64,000 bases of DNA from CBDIDH01 sp965277595. GTDB lineage: Bacteria; Planctomycetota; Planctomycetia; Isosphaerales; Isosphaeraceae. The notes under the pieces were generated by a model. The model saw only the letters and a list, made by a program, of their open reading frames with translations. It did no database searches and had not been told where the DNA came from. The DNA lies in the NCBI GenBank assembly GCA_965277595.1, contig CBDIDH010000001.1, positions 868,001 to 932,000 on the forward strand, read 5' to 3'. Positions 27,460 to 36,062 of the stretch are shown piece after piece. The translations under genes were made by a program, and so were the position numbers. Position 1 is the stretch's first letter, and each line of letters starts with the position of its first letter.

Positions 27460-30400
27460 AAATTGCATATCGGGCAATGAGCAGACGGATCATCGACGTT
27501 GGTTGTCGCGCGGGGCCTCGCCGTTGAACACGCATCTCTGGATCGTCAATCTCGATCGAGCGCATTCGTCGTATTTGCTCATCGCGACCTTGCTGGGGAT
27601 TGGCCTGATGGCGGCCCTTCTCTTCAAGATCGGCCTGATCGGCTGGGTCTTGCGCGTCTTCGCGGTCCTTGTCCGGACCGCGATCCGGGAGGGGTTCCGG
27701 GTCTGGGAAAAGGCCCTCTCATGGGCGACCTGGCCGTTCTTCCTGAGTATTGTCGTGGGCTTTCTCGTGCTCGGCGACCTGGCCGGAGGGTCAGCTCCGG
27801 GGTTTCGGATCTTCGGCGGCCTCCTGACGCTCTTGATGGGCGCGGTGGCCTGCCTGGCGTACATGTTCATCGACCTGGAACGCTATGAGGTCGAGCGCGG
27901 ACACAAGGCCGTTCACAACCCGATGAAAGGGCAGGAACTCGCCATTCACCTGGCGAAATATGGGCCGCAACTGCGCGTGCCGATGCTCGTCGCCGCGACG
28001 ATCGCGATGGTGGGCGGCTTCGCGCTCTTGAATGAAGGCTTGTACGAGACGATCGGTCGGCGCTGGTACGAGATCGAGGAAGGGGGCACGGGCGCGGGCT
28101 TCGTGGATTTTCTGGCCTACGCGCTCACGAACCTCTTGCATCTGGTCGACGTCCTCAACGTGGCAAGCTCGCGTCATCTCTTGCGTGCTTCTTATGTCAA
28201 GGCGGGGGCCTGGCCGGCGTCAACGCTGCTGATCGGCTTCCGGGCCTTCTTCTCGGTGGTCCTGCTGCAACAGCTTTTCGCGTCGCTGAGGCAAGGGAAG
28301 CTGCTCGCGGAAACCATCGCCGACTTCTGGAGCCCGCACGAACCGATTCACGAACGCGCCAGGAACACGCTCACGCAGTATGGAGCCGTGGCGATCGGTC
28401 CCTTGCTCGTCTCGCTAAGGTCGGTTTCGACGCTAACGAAGGAGCAGCGCGACCAACTTCCCTTGATTCTGGCGACGATCGGGCCGTCGACGATTCCGGT
28501 CTTGCTCCGCCACCTGAACGATCCGCACGAGCACGTTCGGGCGACGGCGGCGTCGGCCCTGGGTCGCCTGCACGACATGGACACCGTGCGATTTCTGGCG
28601 GTCCTGGGCCGAGACCCCAGCGACCTCGTTCGACAGAGCGTGGTCGAGGCCCTTGGATCGCTCGGCGGAGCGGGAACGAAGACGAACCGCGCCATGGCCG
28701 CTCCCAAACGCCGACGACTCTGGCGACCTCCCGCGCTTCGCGTTCTCGTTCGACGCAAGACAGGTCAGGAACCGCCGAAGCCGGCTGATCCGGTGGCCCT
28801 GGCCGTCGAGGTTCTGGCCGGCGCCCTTGGCGATGACTCAGCACTGGTGCGAATGCACGCGGCGGCCGGTCTTGGCGAGATCGGACCTCCCGCCGCCGGA
28901 GAGGCCGCGAGCCTGATCGGCCTTTTGAAGGACGATGATGAGACGGTGCGTTGCTGCGCGGCCAAGGCCCTGGGACGGATCAAGGGGGAGGTCTCGGCAA
29001 CCGTCGCCGCGCTCGTGGAGATGCTTCAGGACCCGAGCGCTCCGGTCAAGGAGTCGGCGGCGCAGGCACTCGGGGCGCTGGGAAAGGATGCCGAGCCGGC
29101 GGTCGAGGCGCTTGTTCCGCTCTTGCAGGATCGCGAGGAGTCGGTCCGAACAGCCGCGGCCGAGGCCGTCTCGAAGGTCGGCCCGCTCGATGAGGAGGCC
29201 GCCGAGTCGCTGGCCGAAGGTCTGGAGAGCCCCGATACGGTCGTTCGCGCCCAGACGGCCGAGGCGTTGGGAACCATCGGCGCCTCGGCCGAGGAAGTGG
29301 CCCCGGCGCTCGTCGAGGCGATGACCGACAGCAACGACCGAGTCCGCGCCAAGGCCGTCGAGGCGCTCGGCAAGATGGGCGAGGCCGCGGCCTCGGTCGC
29401 CGTCCCCGGCCTGGTCCGGGCGCTCCGCGATCAGGATAACTGGGTCAGCGCGCTCGCGGCCGAGGCGCTCGGGCAGATGGGCGAAGGGGCCGACGGCGCG
29501 ATTCCCGCGCTCGTCCGGTCGCTCAAGCACCTCAACCCCCAGGTTCGCGGCAACGCCGCCGAGGCGCTCGGCCGGCTCGGTCCGGCTGCCGCCTCCGCGC
29601 GCCCGGCACTCGAAAAGGCGGCGATCGACGAGGACGGCGAGGTCCGCGGCCAGGCCACCCGCGCTCTCGGCGAGATCGGCGGCCCGACTCCCGGGTCGAC
29701 CCGGATCGTCCTCGCGGGCTTTCACGATGACGATCCCCTGGTTCGAGCCGCCGCGGTCGAGTCGATCGGCCGATGGGGCGAGGCGACCGAACCGGCGATT
29801 CAGGGGTTGCTCGCCCTCCTCGAAGATTCCAACGATCAGGTCAAGGTCGAGACGATGAAGGTCTTGCCGAAGCTTGCCGGCGGCACGCCCGAGGTGATTG
29901 ATGGCCTGTGCCGACGACTCAAGGACGACGATAGCGCCTGGGTTCAGCTTCAGGCGGCGCTGGCGCTCGGACAACTCGGCGCCGCGGCGGTCTCGGCGGG
30001 GGGGCCTTTGCTCCTCGCGGCGCAGACGGGCGAGGTCGGCGTCCGCGAACAGGCGATGCGGGCGATCGCGATGATTCAGCCGCCTGAAACGGCCCAGGCG
30101 CTCGTCTCGGGAATCAAGGACGCGAGCGGCGATATTCGGATCGTCGCCTCGGCCGGCTGGATCAAGGCGGCGGCGATTCCCGAGGAAGCGGTTCCCGGCC
30201 TGATTGACAGCCTGCGCGATCCCGAGCTTCAGGTCCGCTCGAATGTCGCTCATGCGCTGGCGAGGCTCGATGAGCTTCCCGCCGAGGCGGTTCCGCTGCT
30301 GATTGCCTGCGCGGGCGAACCGGATGAGGGGCTGAGGCTGCGGGCGGTCATGGCCTTGAAACTCGCTCCGGCCGCGGCCGTGGACGAGGCGATGCGGCGG

Positions 30401-30703
30401 CTCGTGGCGGACCCGAACCCCCGGATCAGGCTGATTGCCTCGGCCTCGCGTCTCTCTCTGAACGCCGATGATCCCGAGGCGGTCGCCGTGGTGAAAGAGG
30501 CGCTCGGCGATCCCTCGGCACGCGTCCGCAAGGCGGCGCTGGACCTTCTCGACTCGCTCGGCGCGTCGGGAGTTGGCTTCCTCGACTCTTTGAAATCGCG
30601 CGAGGGGCCGGAAGACGACGACGCCTTGAAAGAGGTTATTCGCCAACTGATCGAACGCCTCGCCGCGACGGTCGAACCGACCCCGGAGCCGGTCGCCGGT
30701 TGA
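27440..30703 (+). CDS. Large membrane-anchored HEAT-repeat protein
   Basis: Up to 1,087 residues. The N-terminal third has about four or five hydrophobic helices (LLIATLLGIGLMAALLF, PFFLSIVVGFLVLG, LTLLMGAVACLAYMF, LVAATIAMVGGFALL). From about residue 300 to the end there are roughly twenty HEAT/PBS-lyase-type repeats, for example VRATAASALGRLHD, VRMHAAAGLGEIGP, VRAKAVEALGKMG and VRGNAAEALGRLGP. Such solenoids bind proteins; with the membrane part the molecule could organise a complex at the membrane. No catalytic motif is seen. The start is uncertain: ATG 27440 overlaps the aldolase gene by 20 bp; TTG 27524 is an alternative nearer the first hydrophobic helix. Confidence 0.8.
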   Translation: MVRSPHENCISGNEQTDHRRWLSRGASPLNTHLWIVNLDRAHSSYLLIATLLGIGLMAALLFKIGLIGWVLRVFAVLVRTAIREGFRVWEKALSWATWPFFLSIVVGFLVLGDLAGGSAPGFRIFGGLLTLLMGAVACLAYMFIDLERYEVERGHKAVHNPMKGQELAIHLAKYGPQLRVPMLVAATIAMVGGFALLNEGLYETIGRRWYEIEEGGTGAGFVDFLAYALTNLLHLVDVLNVASSRHLLRASYVKAGAWPASTLLIGFRAFFSVVLLQQLFASLRQGKLLAETIADFWSPHEPIHERARNTLTQYGAVAIGPLLVSLRSVSTLTKEQRDQLPLILATIGPSTIPVLLRHLNDPHEHVRATAASALGRLHDMDTVRFLAVLGRDPSDLVRQSVVEALGSLGGAGTKTNRAMAAPKRRRLWRPPALRVLVRRKTGQEPPKPADPVALAVEVLAGALGDDSALVRMHAAAGLGEIGPPAAGEAASLIGLLKDDDETVRCCAAKALGRIKGEVSATVAALVEMLQDPSAPVKESAAQALGALGKDAEPAVEALVPLLQDREESVRTAAAEAVSKVGPLDEEAAESLAEGLESPDTVVRAQTAEALGTIGASAEEVAPALVEAMTDSNDRVRAKAVEALGKMGEAAASVAVPGLVRALRDQDNWVSALAAEALGQMGEGADGAIPALVRSLKHLNPQVRGNAAEALGRLGPAAASARPALEKAAIDEDGEVRGQATRALGEIGGPTPGSTRIVLAGFHDDDPLVRAAAVESIGRWGEATEPAIQGLLALLEDSNDQVKVETMKVLPKLAGGTPEVIDGLCRRLKDDDSAWVQLQAALALGQLGAAAVSAGGPLLLAAQTGEVGVREQAMRAIAMIQPPETAQALVSGIKDASGDIRIVASAGWIKAAAIPEEAVPGLIDSLRDPELQVRSNVAHALARLDELPAEAVPLLIACAGEPDEGLRLRAVMALKLAPAAAVDEAMRRLVADPNPRIRLIASASRLSLNADDPEAVAVVKEALGDPSARVRKAALDLLDSLGASGVGFLDSLKSREGPEDDDALKEVIRQLIERLAATVEPTPEPVAG

Positions 30704-30846
30704 TGGACGCGCGGGTCTTTCTCGTTACCGGTTTTTTTTGCTTTACGACACGCATGGGTGCGGGCATAGTCAATGCTGCGGCTGGCCTTCTGGCCGTTTT
30801 TTGGAATGGTCACCCCCGTTTTGTTCACGAGATGAGACCCGCCCCG

Positions 30847-31767
30847 ATGTCGTTCGCACCGCCCCCCGAGTTCCCCGACGACAATGCCAACCCCTACGCC
30901 GCCCCTCGGGCCGAGCTTCGGCCGAGGCCGATCGTCGACGAGGATTTCCTCGGCGCGATTCCCGTCACGATCGACGACATCCTGTCTCGGTCCTGGGAGA
31001 TCTACAAGGCGCGGATGGGGATCTGTCTGGCGATCGTCATGGGCGCGGTCGGATTGAATTTCGCGTTTTCGATTGTCACGAATCTCTTTCAGGTCGGCCT
31101 GACGCAGGCTCAGATCGCGCCGGCAGCCGTCGCGTTGGTTGGACTTTTCCTGTCGTTGGTGGGTGTGGTCATTCAACTCTGGCTGACTGCCGGGCAAACC
31201 GTCGGGATGCTGCGCGTGGCGAAGGGACGCGACGTTGACTTTTCCGCGCTCTTCTCGGGCGGTCCCTACCTCCTTCCCATCATCGGCGCGAGCCTTCTGA
31301 CGGGCCTGGCGATTTTCGGTCTGATCATCGCCTGTCTGATCCCCGTGGGAATTGTCGCGGCAGTGGTCGGGAGTCAGAGTCCCGCGATGATCGGTGTGGG
31401 CATTGTCGCCTTCCTCGTTGTGATCGGAGCCCTCATCTTCATTTCGCTTCGCCTTTCGCAGATCTTTTACCTGATCGTCGATCGAGGTGTGGGGGCCGTC
31501 GAGGCGATCGGTCTCTCGAACCGGATCACCAAAGGGAGGGAAGGCCAGATCTTCCTCGTCTTCCTGATGAGCATGGCGGCCAACATCGTCGGTGCCCTTG
31601 CCTGCCTGGTCGGGTTAATTTTCAGCGTTCCCTTTACTTATGTTCTGACGTCCGTCCTCTATGTGGCCCTGACCGGACAGCAGACGCCGCCCATGCTCGA
31701 TGGGAGTGATTTCATCATCCCCGAGTCCAAGATTGGACCCGAGGGAGATTTTGGCCGGATGATGTGA
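30847..31767 (+). CDS. Polytopic membrane protein with NPYAAP N-terminus
   Basis: A 306-residue protein. A soluble head of about 35 residues contains NPYAAPRAE, an element I associate with planctomycete membrane proteins. It is followed by five to six hydrophobic segments (ICLAIVMGAVGLNFAFSIV, VALVGLFLSLVGVVIQL, GASLLTGLAIFGLIIACLI, MIGVGIVAFLVVIGALIFI, IFLVFLMSMAANIVGALAC). The layout resembles DUF975 or glycerophosphodiester phosphodiesterase membrane-domain proteins, but no catalytic motif is present. ATG 30847 was chosen because the head begins here; ATG 30832 is an in-frame alternative. It follows the HEAT-repeat gene by 143 bp on the same strand. Function unknown. Confidence 0.65.
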   Translation: MSFAPPPEFPDDNANPYAAPRAELRPRPIVDEDFLGAIPVTIDDILSRSWEIYKARMGICLAIVMGAVGLNFAFSIVTNLFQVGLTQAQIAPAAVALVGLFLSLVGVVIQLWLTAGQTVGMLRVAKGRDVDFSALFSGGPYLLPIIGASLLTGLAIFGLIIACLIPVGIVAAVVGSQSPAMIGVGIVAFLVVIGALIFISLRLSQIFYLIVDRGVGAVEAIGLSNRITKGREGQIFLVFLMSMAANIVGALACLVGLIFSVPFTYVLTSVLYVALTGQQTPPMLDGSDFIIPESKIGPEGDFGRMM

Positions 31768-31898
31768 CGTGAGGCCGGGATCGGTTCGCCTTCGTCCCGC
31801 TTCTCACTCCGCCAGGGGAAGAATCGTGTTGAATAATCTTTGAACTCGTCATACAGTCGATCCGGGAGACGGCGGTTCGCGTAGGGAGGACGGGGCCG

Positions 31899-33380
31899 AT
31901 GATCCGAGTCCTGGGTGGGCCGAAACGGCTGTGTGACGGCCTGACGCGCCGCGATTTGCTTCAGGTCGGGGCGCTCGGCCTCTTCGGCGGCGCCTTGCCA
32001 ACCGTCGGCGCGGGGGCCGAGGCGGGGCAATCGGTCGTGGCCGGGGGTTTCGGCAAGGCGAAGGCGTGCATCCTTCTCTTTCTGTACGGATCGCCAAGCC
32101 AGCTCGAAACGTTCGACCCGAAACCCGAGGCGCCGGAGCAGATCCGGGGCCTCTGGAAATCCATTCCTTCGCGCGTGCCGGGGCTGGATGTCTGCGAGCG
32201 TTTGCCCGAACTTGCCCGGGTGATGGACAAGGTCACGGTCATCCGGTCGGTCTCGCATCCGTACCCGATCCACGGGGTCGCCTATGCGACGACCGGGATT
32301 CCCCGGATCGACGTGGCTCTTGAACTGAACCCGCACGATCCGTCTCAGTGGCCGTTCATCGGCTCGGTCGTCGATTACGTGGAGTCACAACATCGGGGCC
32401 GCAACGAGATTCCGCGCAACCTCGCGCTGCCGTGGGCCTTCAGCAGCCAGAGAGTCGGCGAGGTCCCCCGCGCCGGCCCTTACGGCGGATTTCTCGGCAG
32501 TGCCTGGAACCCCGTTTACACCGAGTTTCTCGGCTCGGGAACGAAGAAGGCGAAGAAGACGCTCAATGAGTCCATCTGGGACGAACTTGAGCCGTATCGC
32601 GGTGTGACGCCCGAGAGCCGCTTCCGGCTCGGCGCGGTCGGCGATTCCGGCCCAACCCTGACGCTGGACCGTCTCGACAGGCGGCGAACGCTCCTGGAAC
32701 AGATCGAGGCCGCTCGCCCCGCTCTTGATGGCGCCGCGGCCGGGGCCGATCGTCGCCGGTCGATGGCCTACGCGCTGCTTGGATCGCAAAAACTTCGCGA
32801 GGCCTTTGATCTCGGCGCCGAAACGTCCGCCACGCGCGACCTTTACGGCATGACCCTTTTTGGCCAGGCGACACTCACGGCGCGTCGGTTGGTCGAGGCG
32901 GGGGGCCGCTTTCTCACCGTCTTCTGGGACGAGTTCGGCCTAGCCGGGACGGGGTGGGATACCCATTGGGACCACTTCGCGCGGATGAAGGACGAGCTTC
33001 TTCCAGGTCTCGACCGCACGCTTTCGGGCCTCCTGATCGACCTCGACGCCCGAGGGATGCTCGACGAGACCCTGGTCGTCTGCCTGAGCGAGCACGGCCG
33101 GACCCCCAAGCTCTCGAACGACCGCGGGGGCGGACGCGATCACTGGTCGCGCTGCTATTCGGTGGTCATGGCCGGCGGCGGAATTGCCCGGGGCCGGGTC
33201 GTCGGTCGGTCCGACAAGATCGCCTCGGACCCGGTGGAGCGCCGGGTCTCACCCAAGGATATCCTGGCGACGATTTATCACTTGCTTGGCATCGACCCGG
33301 CGACAACGCTTACCGATCGACTCGGCCGACCGCTCGGTCTGGTTCCCGAGGGCGAGGTCATTCCCGAAGTCCTGGCCTGA
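31899..33380 (+). CDS. DUF1501 family exported protein (alkaline-phosphatase-superfamily fold)
   Basis: A 493-residue protein. The N-terminus LTRRDLLQVGALGLFGG is a twin-arginine type signal. DUF1501 hallmarks follow: CILLFLYGSPSQLETFDPKP, PYPIHGVAYATTG, and near the C-terminus LSEHGRTPKL and GRDHWSRCYSVVMAGGGI. The fold is related to sulfatases and alkaline phosphatases, but the biochemical role is not established. In planctomycetes such genes usually sit beside DUF1549/DUF1553 genes; here that partner is missing. GGAGG lies about 10 nt before ATG 31899. A GC-rich hairpin ends the transcript. Confidence 0.9.
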   Translation: MIRVLGGPKRLCDGLTRRDLLQVGALGLFGGALPTVGAGAEAGQSVVAGGFGKAKACILLFLYGSPSQLETFDPKPEAPEQIRGLWKSIPSRVPGLDVCERLPELARVMDKVTVIRSVSHPYPIHGVAYATTGIPRIDVALELNPHDPSQWPFIGSVVDYVESQHRGRNEIPRNLALPWAFSSQRVGEVPRAGPYGGFLGSAWNPVYTEFLGSGTKKAKKTLNESIWDELEPYRGVTPESRFRLGAVGDSGPTLTLDRLDRRRTLLEQIEAARPALDGAAAGADRRRSMAYALLGSQKLREAFDLGAETSATRDLYGMTLFGQATLTARRLVEAGGRFLTVFWDEFGLAGTGWDTHWDHFARMKDELLPGLDRTLSGLLIDLDARGMLDETLVVCLSEHGRTPKLSNDRGGGRDHWSRCYSVVMAGGGIARGRVVGRSDKIASDPVERRVSPKDILATIYHLLGIDPATTLTDRLGRPLGLVPEGEVIPEVLA

Positions 33381-33407
33381 TTGGTGATCGGTGGGACCAG
33401 ACGCGTC

Positions 33408-33432
33408 AAAACCCCCCGGGTTGCGGGGGGTT
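33408..33432. terminator. Bidirectional hairpin terminator between convergent genes
   Basis: AAAACCCCCCGGG followed by TTGCGGGGGGTT forms a stem of about 8 bp. On the minus strand it is followed by TTTT, so it is best as terminator for the PEP-CTERM gene; the plus strand has only a T-rich tail further on. Confidence 0.7.
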
Positions 33433-33479
33433 CGTGGGGGGATTGTTGTTTCGTCGAAGCACGCCGGGTCGTTGATCTG

Positions 33480-34577
33480 TCAGACCACGGCCTTGCGGCT
33501 CTTCTTGAGTGTCAATCCCGCGAGGCCGAGGAGACCGACACCCATCAGGGCGACGCTCGACGGTTCGGGAACGGCGGCGAAGGTGGTCAGATAGAAGGGC
33601 TGCGGCGAGTTATACGGCGGCGTTCCCGGAGCAATGGCCACGCTTCCCGTGCCACCAAAGGACGTGTCGAGCGCCCCGGTCGTCGCGTTCAAGGCATAGA
33701 CCATTTCGTTGATGTTGCCGCCGACGTAAAGTCGGTTCGAGGCGGGATCATACGAAAGACCGCCGATGCCCGCCCCCGACAGAGCGGCATTGCTGAGCGA
33801 GCCGAGGTAGGCGCCGGTCGTCGAATTGAATTCGGCGATCGTGTTGGTGATCCCGCTGGCGACATACAGAATGTTCGCGCCTGGGTTATAGGCAAGGCCG
33901 GTCGGGCCGCCGGTGTTTCCCGCCGAGCTCAACGTCTGCACGTAGGCGCCGGTCTGAGTGAACTCGTACACGGCGTTATTCTTGGACGCGGCCAGGAAGA
34001 TATCGCCCGCGGAGTTAAACGCCAGCCCCGTCGAGCCGAAGTCGGTCGAGACCGCTCCGGGTAAGCCGGTGAGGGTGATTGGGGTCAGCGTGTGCGTGAT
34101 CGTGTCGAGGGAATAGAGGATCGTCGACGCGGTCGCCCCGGTGCCGCTGTCCACGAAAAGCGTGGTCGGGCTTGTCGGGCCGAAGACTAGGGCCTCGGGC
34201 TGGAAGCCGTTGGGCGAGGTCGAGAACGGAGTGAGCGAGACCGAACTGATGAGGGTCGCGCTCGGGCTGAACTCCTTGATCGCCTGCGGGCTGCTGCCAA
34301 AGTCGGCGACGTAGACATTCCCTGACGAATCGACGGCGACGCCGTGGGGATTATTCACGGTCGGCGTTCCACCATTGGCGGCGGCCGTCACGCCCGCGTT
34401 GGCGATGAAAGGCGCCTGCTCAACCCCGCTGCCGCTGATGGTCGAGACCTCTCCGTTACCCTGTTCGCCAACGAGCAGGCCCTGAAAGTCGGCTCGCGCG
34501 GGCAAGACGCCCAGCGACATTATCCCGGCTGTCGTGAACAGCCGCATCCATGACCGCAAGCGAGGAAGCCTTTTCAT
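33480..34577 (-). CDS. PEP-CTERM sorting-domain protein with NHL/SMP-30-like propeller
   Basis: A 365-residue exported protein: signal peptide (LFTTAGIMSLGVLPARA), then repeated strands of a six-bladed NHL-like propeller (NPHGVAVDSSGNVYVADFG, STGLAFNSAGDIFLAAS, GPTGLAYNPGANILYVASG, IGGLSYDPASNRLYVGG). A C-terminal PEP-CTERM signal follows: VPEPSS, a hydrophobic stretch, and the basic end KKSRKA. PEP-CTERM proteins are processed by exosortase and delivered to the cell surface, often with exopolysaccharide. ATG complementary to 34575-34577 was chosen; the upstream GTG is too close to the GGGAG. It has a GC-rich terminator and an operator-like pair of palindromes upstream. Confidence 0.92.
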   Translation of the reverse strand: MKRLPRLRSWMRLFTTAGIMSLGVLPARADFQGLLVGEQGNGEVSTISGSGVEQAPFIANAGVTAAANGGTPTVNNPHGVAVDSSGNVYVADFGSSPQAIKEFSPSATLISSVSLTPFSTSPNGFQPEALVFGPTSPTTLFVDSGTGATASTILYSLDTITHTLTPITLTGLPGAVSTDFGSTGLAFNSAGDIFLAASKNNAVYEFTQTGAYVQTLSSAGNTGGPTGLAYNPGANILYVASGITNTIAEFNSTTGAYLGSLSNAALSGAGIGGLSYDPASNRLYVGGNINEMVYALNATTGALDTSFGGTGSVAIAPGTPPYNSPQPFYLTTFAAVPEPSSVALMGVGLLGLAGLTLKKSRKAVV

Positions 34578-34724
34578 TGTTACCACACTCCCGAGGTGTT
34601 ATGGGGCGAGGACTGTCCAGGTTGCAGTCAACCCCCATTCTCCGTCCTTGTAACCTCGCGAGATCATAAGTGTCGCGTCGCTTGTTGGCAAGTAATCTTC
34701 ACGATAAGAAATTGATCGCGTCCT

Positions 34725-34746
34725 AACGTTAACAAAATGCAACGTT
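34725..34746. promoter_or_regulatory. Two AACGTT palindromes 16 bp apart, possible operator
   Basis: AACGTT occurs at 34725-34730 and 34741-34746, separated by AACAAAATGC. Each hexamer is self-complementary and their centres lie about one and a half helical turns apart. They sit about 150 bp upstream of the PEP-CTERM start. No regulator is identified. Confidence 0.3.
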
Positions 34747-34812
34747 CGCTTTGAATCGCTTCCTGATCCGCAGGGTCCCTTATTGGCCTGGAAAAGGTCC
34801 ACCACGGGCATT

Positions 34813-34919
34813 CAGGAGAATTGCAAAGTTCCGATGACCGAGGACCAATGACCGAAAAATTCCGCCTTGTTGGTCATTGGTCCTTGGTCATTGAAAAGAG
34901 AGACTTTGCAATCCTCCTG
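34813..34919. repeat. Complete 107-bp hairpin repeat (reference copy of the family)
   Basis: The left terminus CAGGAGAATTGCAAAGT is the inverted complement, with one mismatch, of the right terminus ACTTTGCAATCCTCCTG. Inside the left arm the units are GACCGAG, GACCAAT and GACCGAA; the right arm carries their complement (TTGGTCATTGGTCCTTGGTC). Non-coding and located between divergent genes. Confidence 0.9.
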
Positions 34920-35035
34920 CACGGACGTTTCCTCCGCTTGACCGCCGGGCGCTCTAAATTGTAAGATTCCGAGGGGTTGAGTTCTTGAAGGATGCGTATT
35001 TCCCGCGCGCGGCGGGAGACAGATCGAGGCGAAGG

Positions 35036-35959
35036 ATGAAAGCTGACGAACGACGCTCGCCGGTGCCGGTGAAGCATCAGCTCGAACACGAACTGCCGAC
35101 GGTGATTCACCAGCCCGACGACGACATGCCCCTGCTGGCGCGCTGGCTTGACCGCGCCATGCAGAACCAGACGCGGTTCTGGGGCCTGATCGCCGCCGCG
35201 GTCGTGCTCGCGATTGGCCTGAGCGTGCTTGGAAGCGGCCTGACCCTTGGCGGGGCCGCCTCGGATGAGGCCTGGACCGAGCTTGAGAACGCCACCAAGC
35301 CCGGCGAACGGGTCGAGATCGCCAAGAAGTTTCCCAAGACCCAGGCGGAGCGCTGGGCCCTCTTGCAGGCGGCGACCGAATATTACAACCAGGGTTTCAA
35401 CGACCTTCCCGCGCACCGCGACGCCGCCCTTCCGAACCTCAAAAAAGCCCTGGAACTCTTCCAGAAGGTCGCCGAGGAAGCCGAGCCTGACTCGACCCAG
35501 GCCCGCGCCGCCGCTCTGGGTGAGGCCCGCACGCTGGAGGCTCGCAACGAACTGGTCAAGGCCCGCGATAAGTATGACGCGATCGCCTCGAACAAGGCCT
35601 GGTCGGGAACCGACGAGGCCCGCGCCGCCGCTCGCTACGCCCTTCTCTTGAAATCGCCCGAGGCCGAGGCTTTTTACAAGCAGCTTTACGCCTACACGGC
35701 CCCCACCGCCACGCTTCCGCCGAGCGGTGGCGTCGACATTCCCTTGCCTTCCGGCCACCCGCCACTCGGCATGCCCGGCGTCGGCTCGAATTCAATTCCC
35801 GGACTCCGGCCGATGGACCTCCCGTCCCCCTCGGGTCTCCGTCCCGAGCCGAACCTCTCGGACCTTCCGCCGCCGCCGCCCAGCCCGGAATCGAAGACGG
35901 CTCCCAGCCTTCCCGACGACGTTTTCGCCCCCGCCGGCAAGACTGACGCCTCGAAGTAA
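35036..35959 (+). CDS. Single-pass membrane protein with TPR-like domain and Pro-rich tail
   Basis: A 307-residue protein. A cytoplasmic head of about 50 residues precedes one membrane helix (FWGLIAAAVVLAIGLSVLG, residues about 45-65). A helical region follows (residues 75-220: AWTELENATKPGERVEIAKK, RWALLQAATEYYNQGF, LPNLKKALELFQKVAEEAE), which resembles the tetratricopeptide fold of YfgM-type proteins. The tail of about 85 residues is rich in Pro, Ser and Gly and likely disordered. YfgM-like proteins work with secretion chaperones; that role is inference. ATG 35036 follows GAGGCGAAGG. A strong terminator comes 30 bp after the stop. Confidence 0.7.
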   Translation: MKADERRSPVPVKHQLEHELPTVIHQPDDDMPLLARWLDRAMQNQTRFWGLIAAAVVLAIGLSVLGSGLTLGGAASDEAWTELENATKPGERVEIAKKFPKTQAERWALLQAATEYYNQGFNDLPAHRDAALPNLKKALELFQKVAEEAEPDSTQARAAALGEARTLEARNELVKARDKYDAIASNKAWSGTDEARAAARYALLLKSPEAEAFYKQLYAYTAPTATLPPSGGVDIPLPSGHPPLGMPGVGSNSIPGLRPMDLPSPSGLRPEPNLSDLPPPPPSPESKTAPSLPDDVFAPAGKTDASK

Positions 35960-35989
35960 TCGGCGAAGCGGAACAACCGACGCCCCTCG

Positions 35990-36035
35990 GCTCGCGGCAA
36001 CCCACCCCCTTGGCAGTCGCCGCGAGCGTTTTTTT
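35990..36035 (+). terminator. Intrinsic terminator after the TPR-like gene
   Basis: GCTCGCGGC (35990-35998) pairs perfectly with GCCGCGAGC (36019-36027), followed by G and seven T (36029-36035). The loop is 20 nt. Confidence 0.85.
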
Positions 36036-36062
36036 CTTCCCTGGCTTATTCTGCTTTCTCCG

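Larger units (their letters stand above)
34578..35035. other. Divergent intergenic region with palindromes and a complete hairpin repeat
   Basis: About 460 bp between the PEP-CTERM gene (minus) and the coiled-coil protein gene (plus). It contains paired AACGTT palindromes (34725-34746) in an AT-richer zone and a complete copy of the hairpin repeat (34813-34919). No gene is seen. Confidence 0.6.

Noticed and set aside
28838..30646. 602-codon minus-strand frame opposite the HEAT-repeat gene
   Set aside because: Shadow of the repeated Ala/Leu-rich coding pattern.
30727..30760. T-run terminator after the HEAT-repeat gene
   Set aside because: An eight-T run is present but the preceding sequence gives no stable stem.
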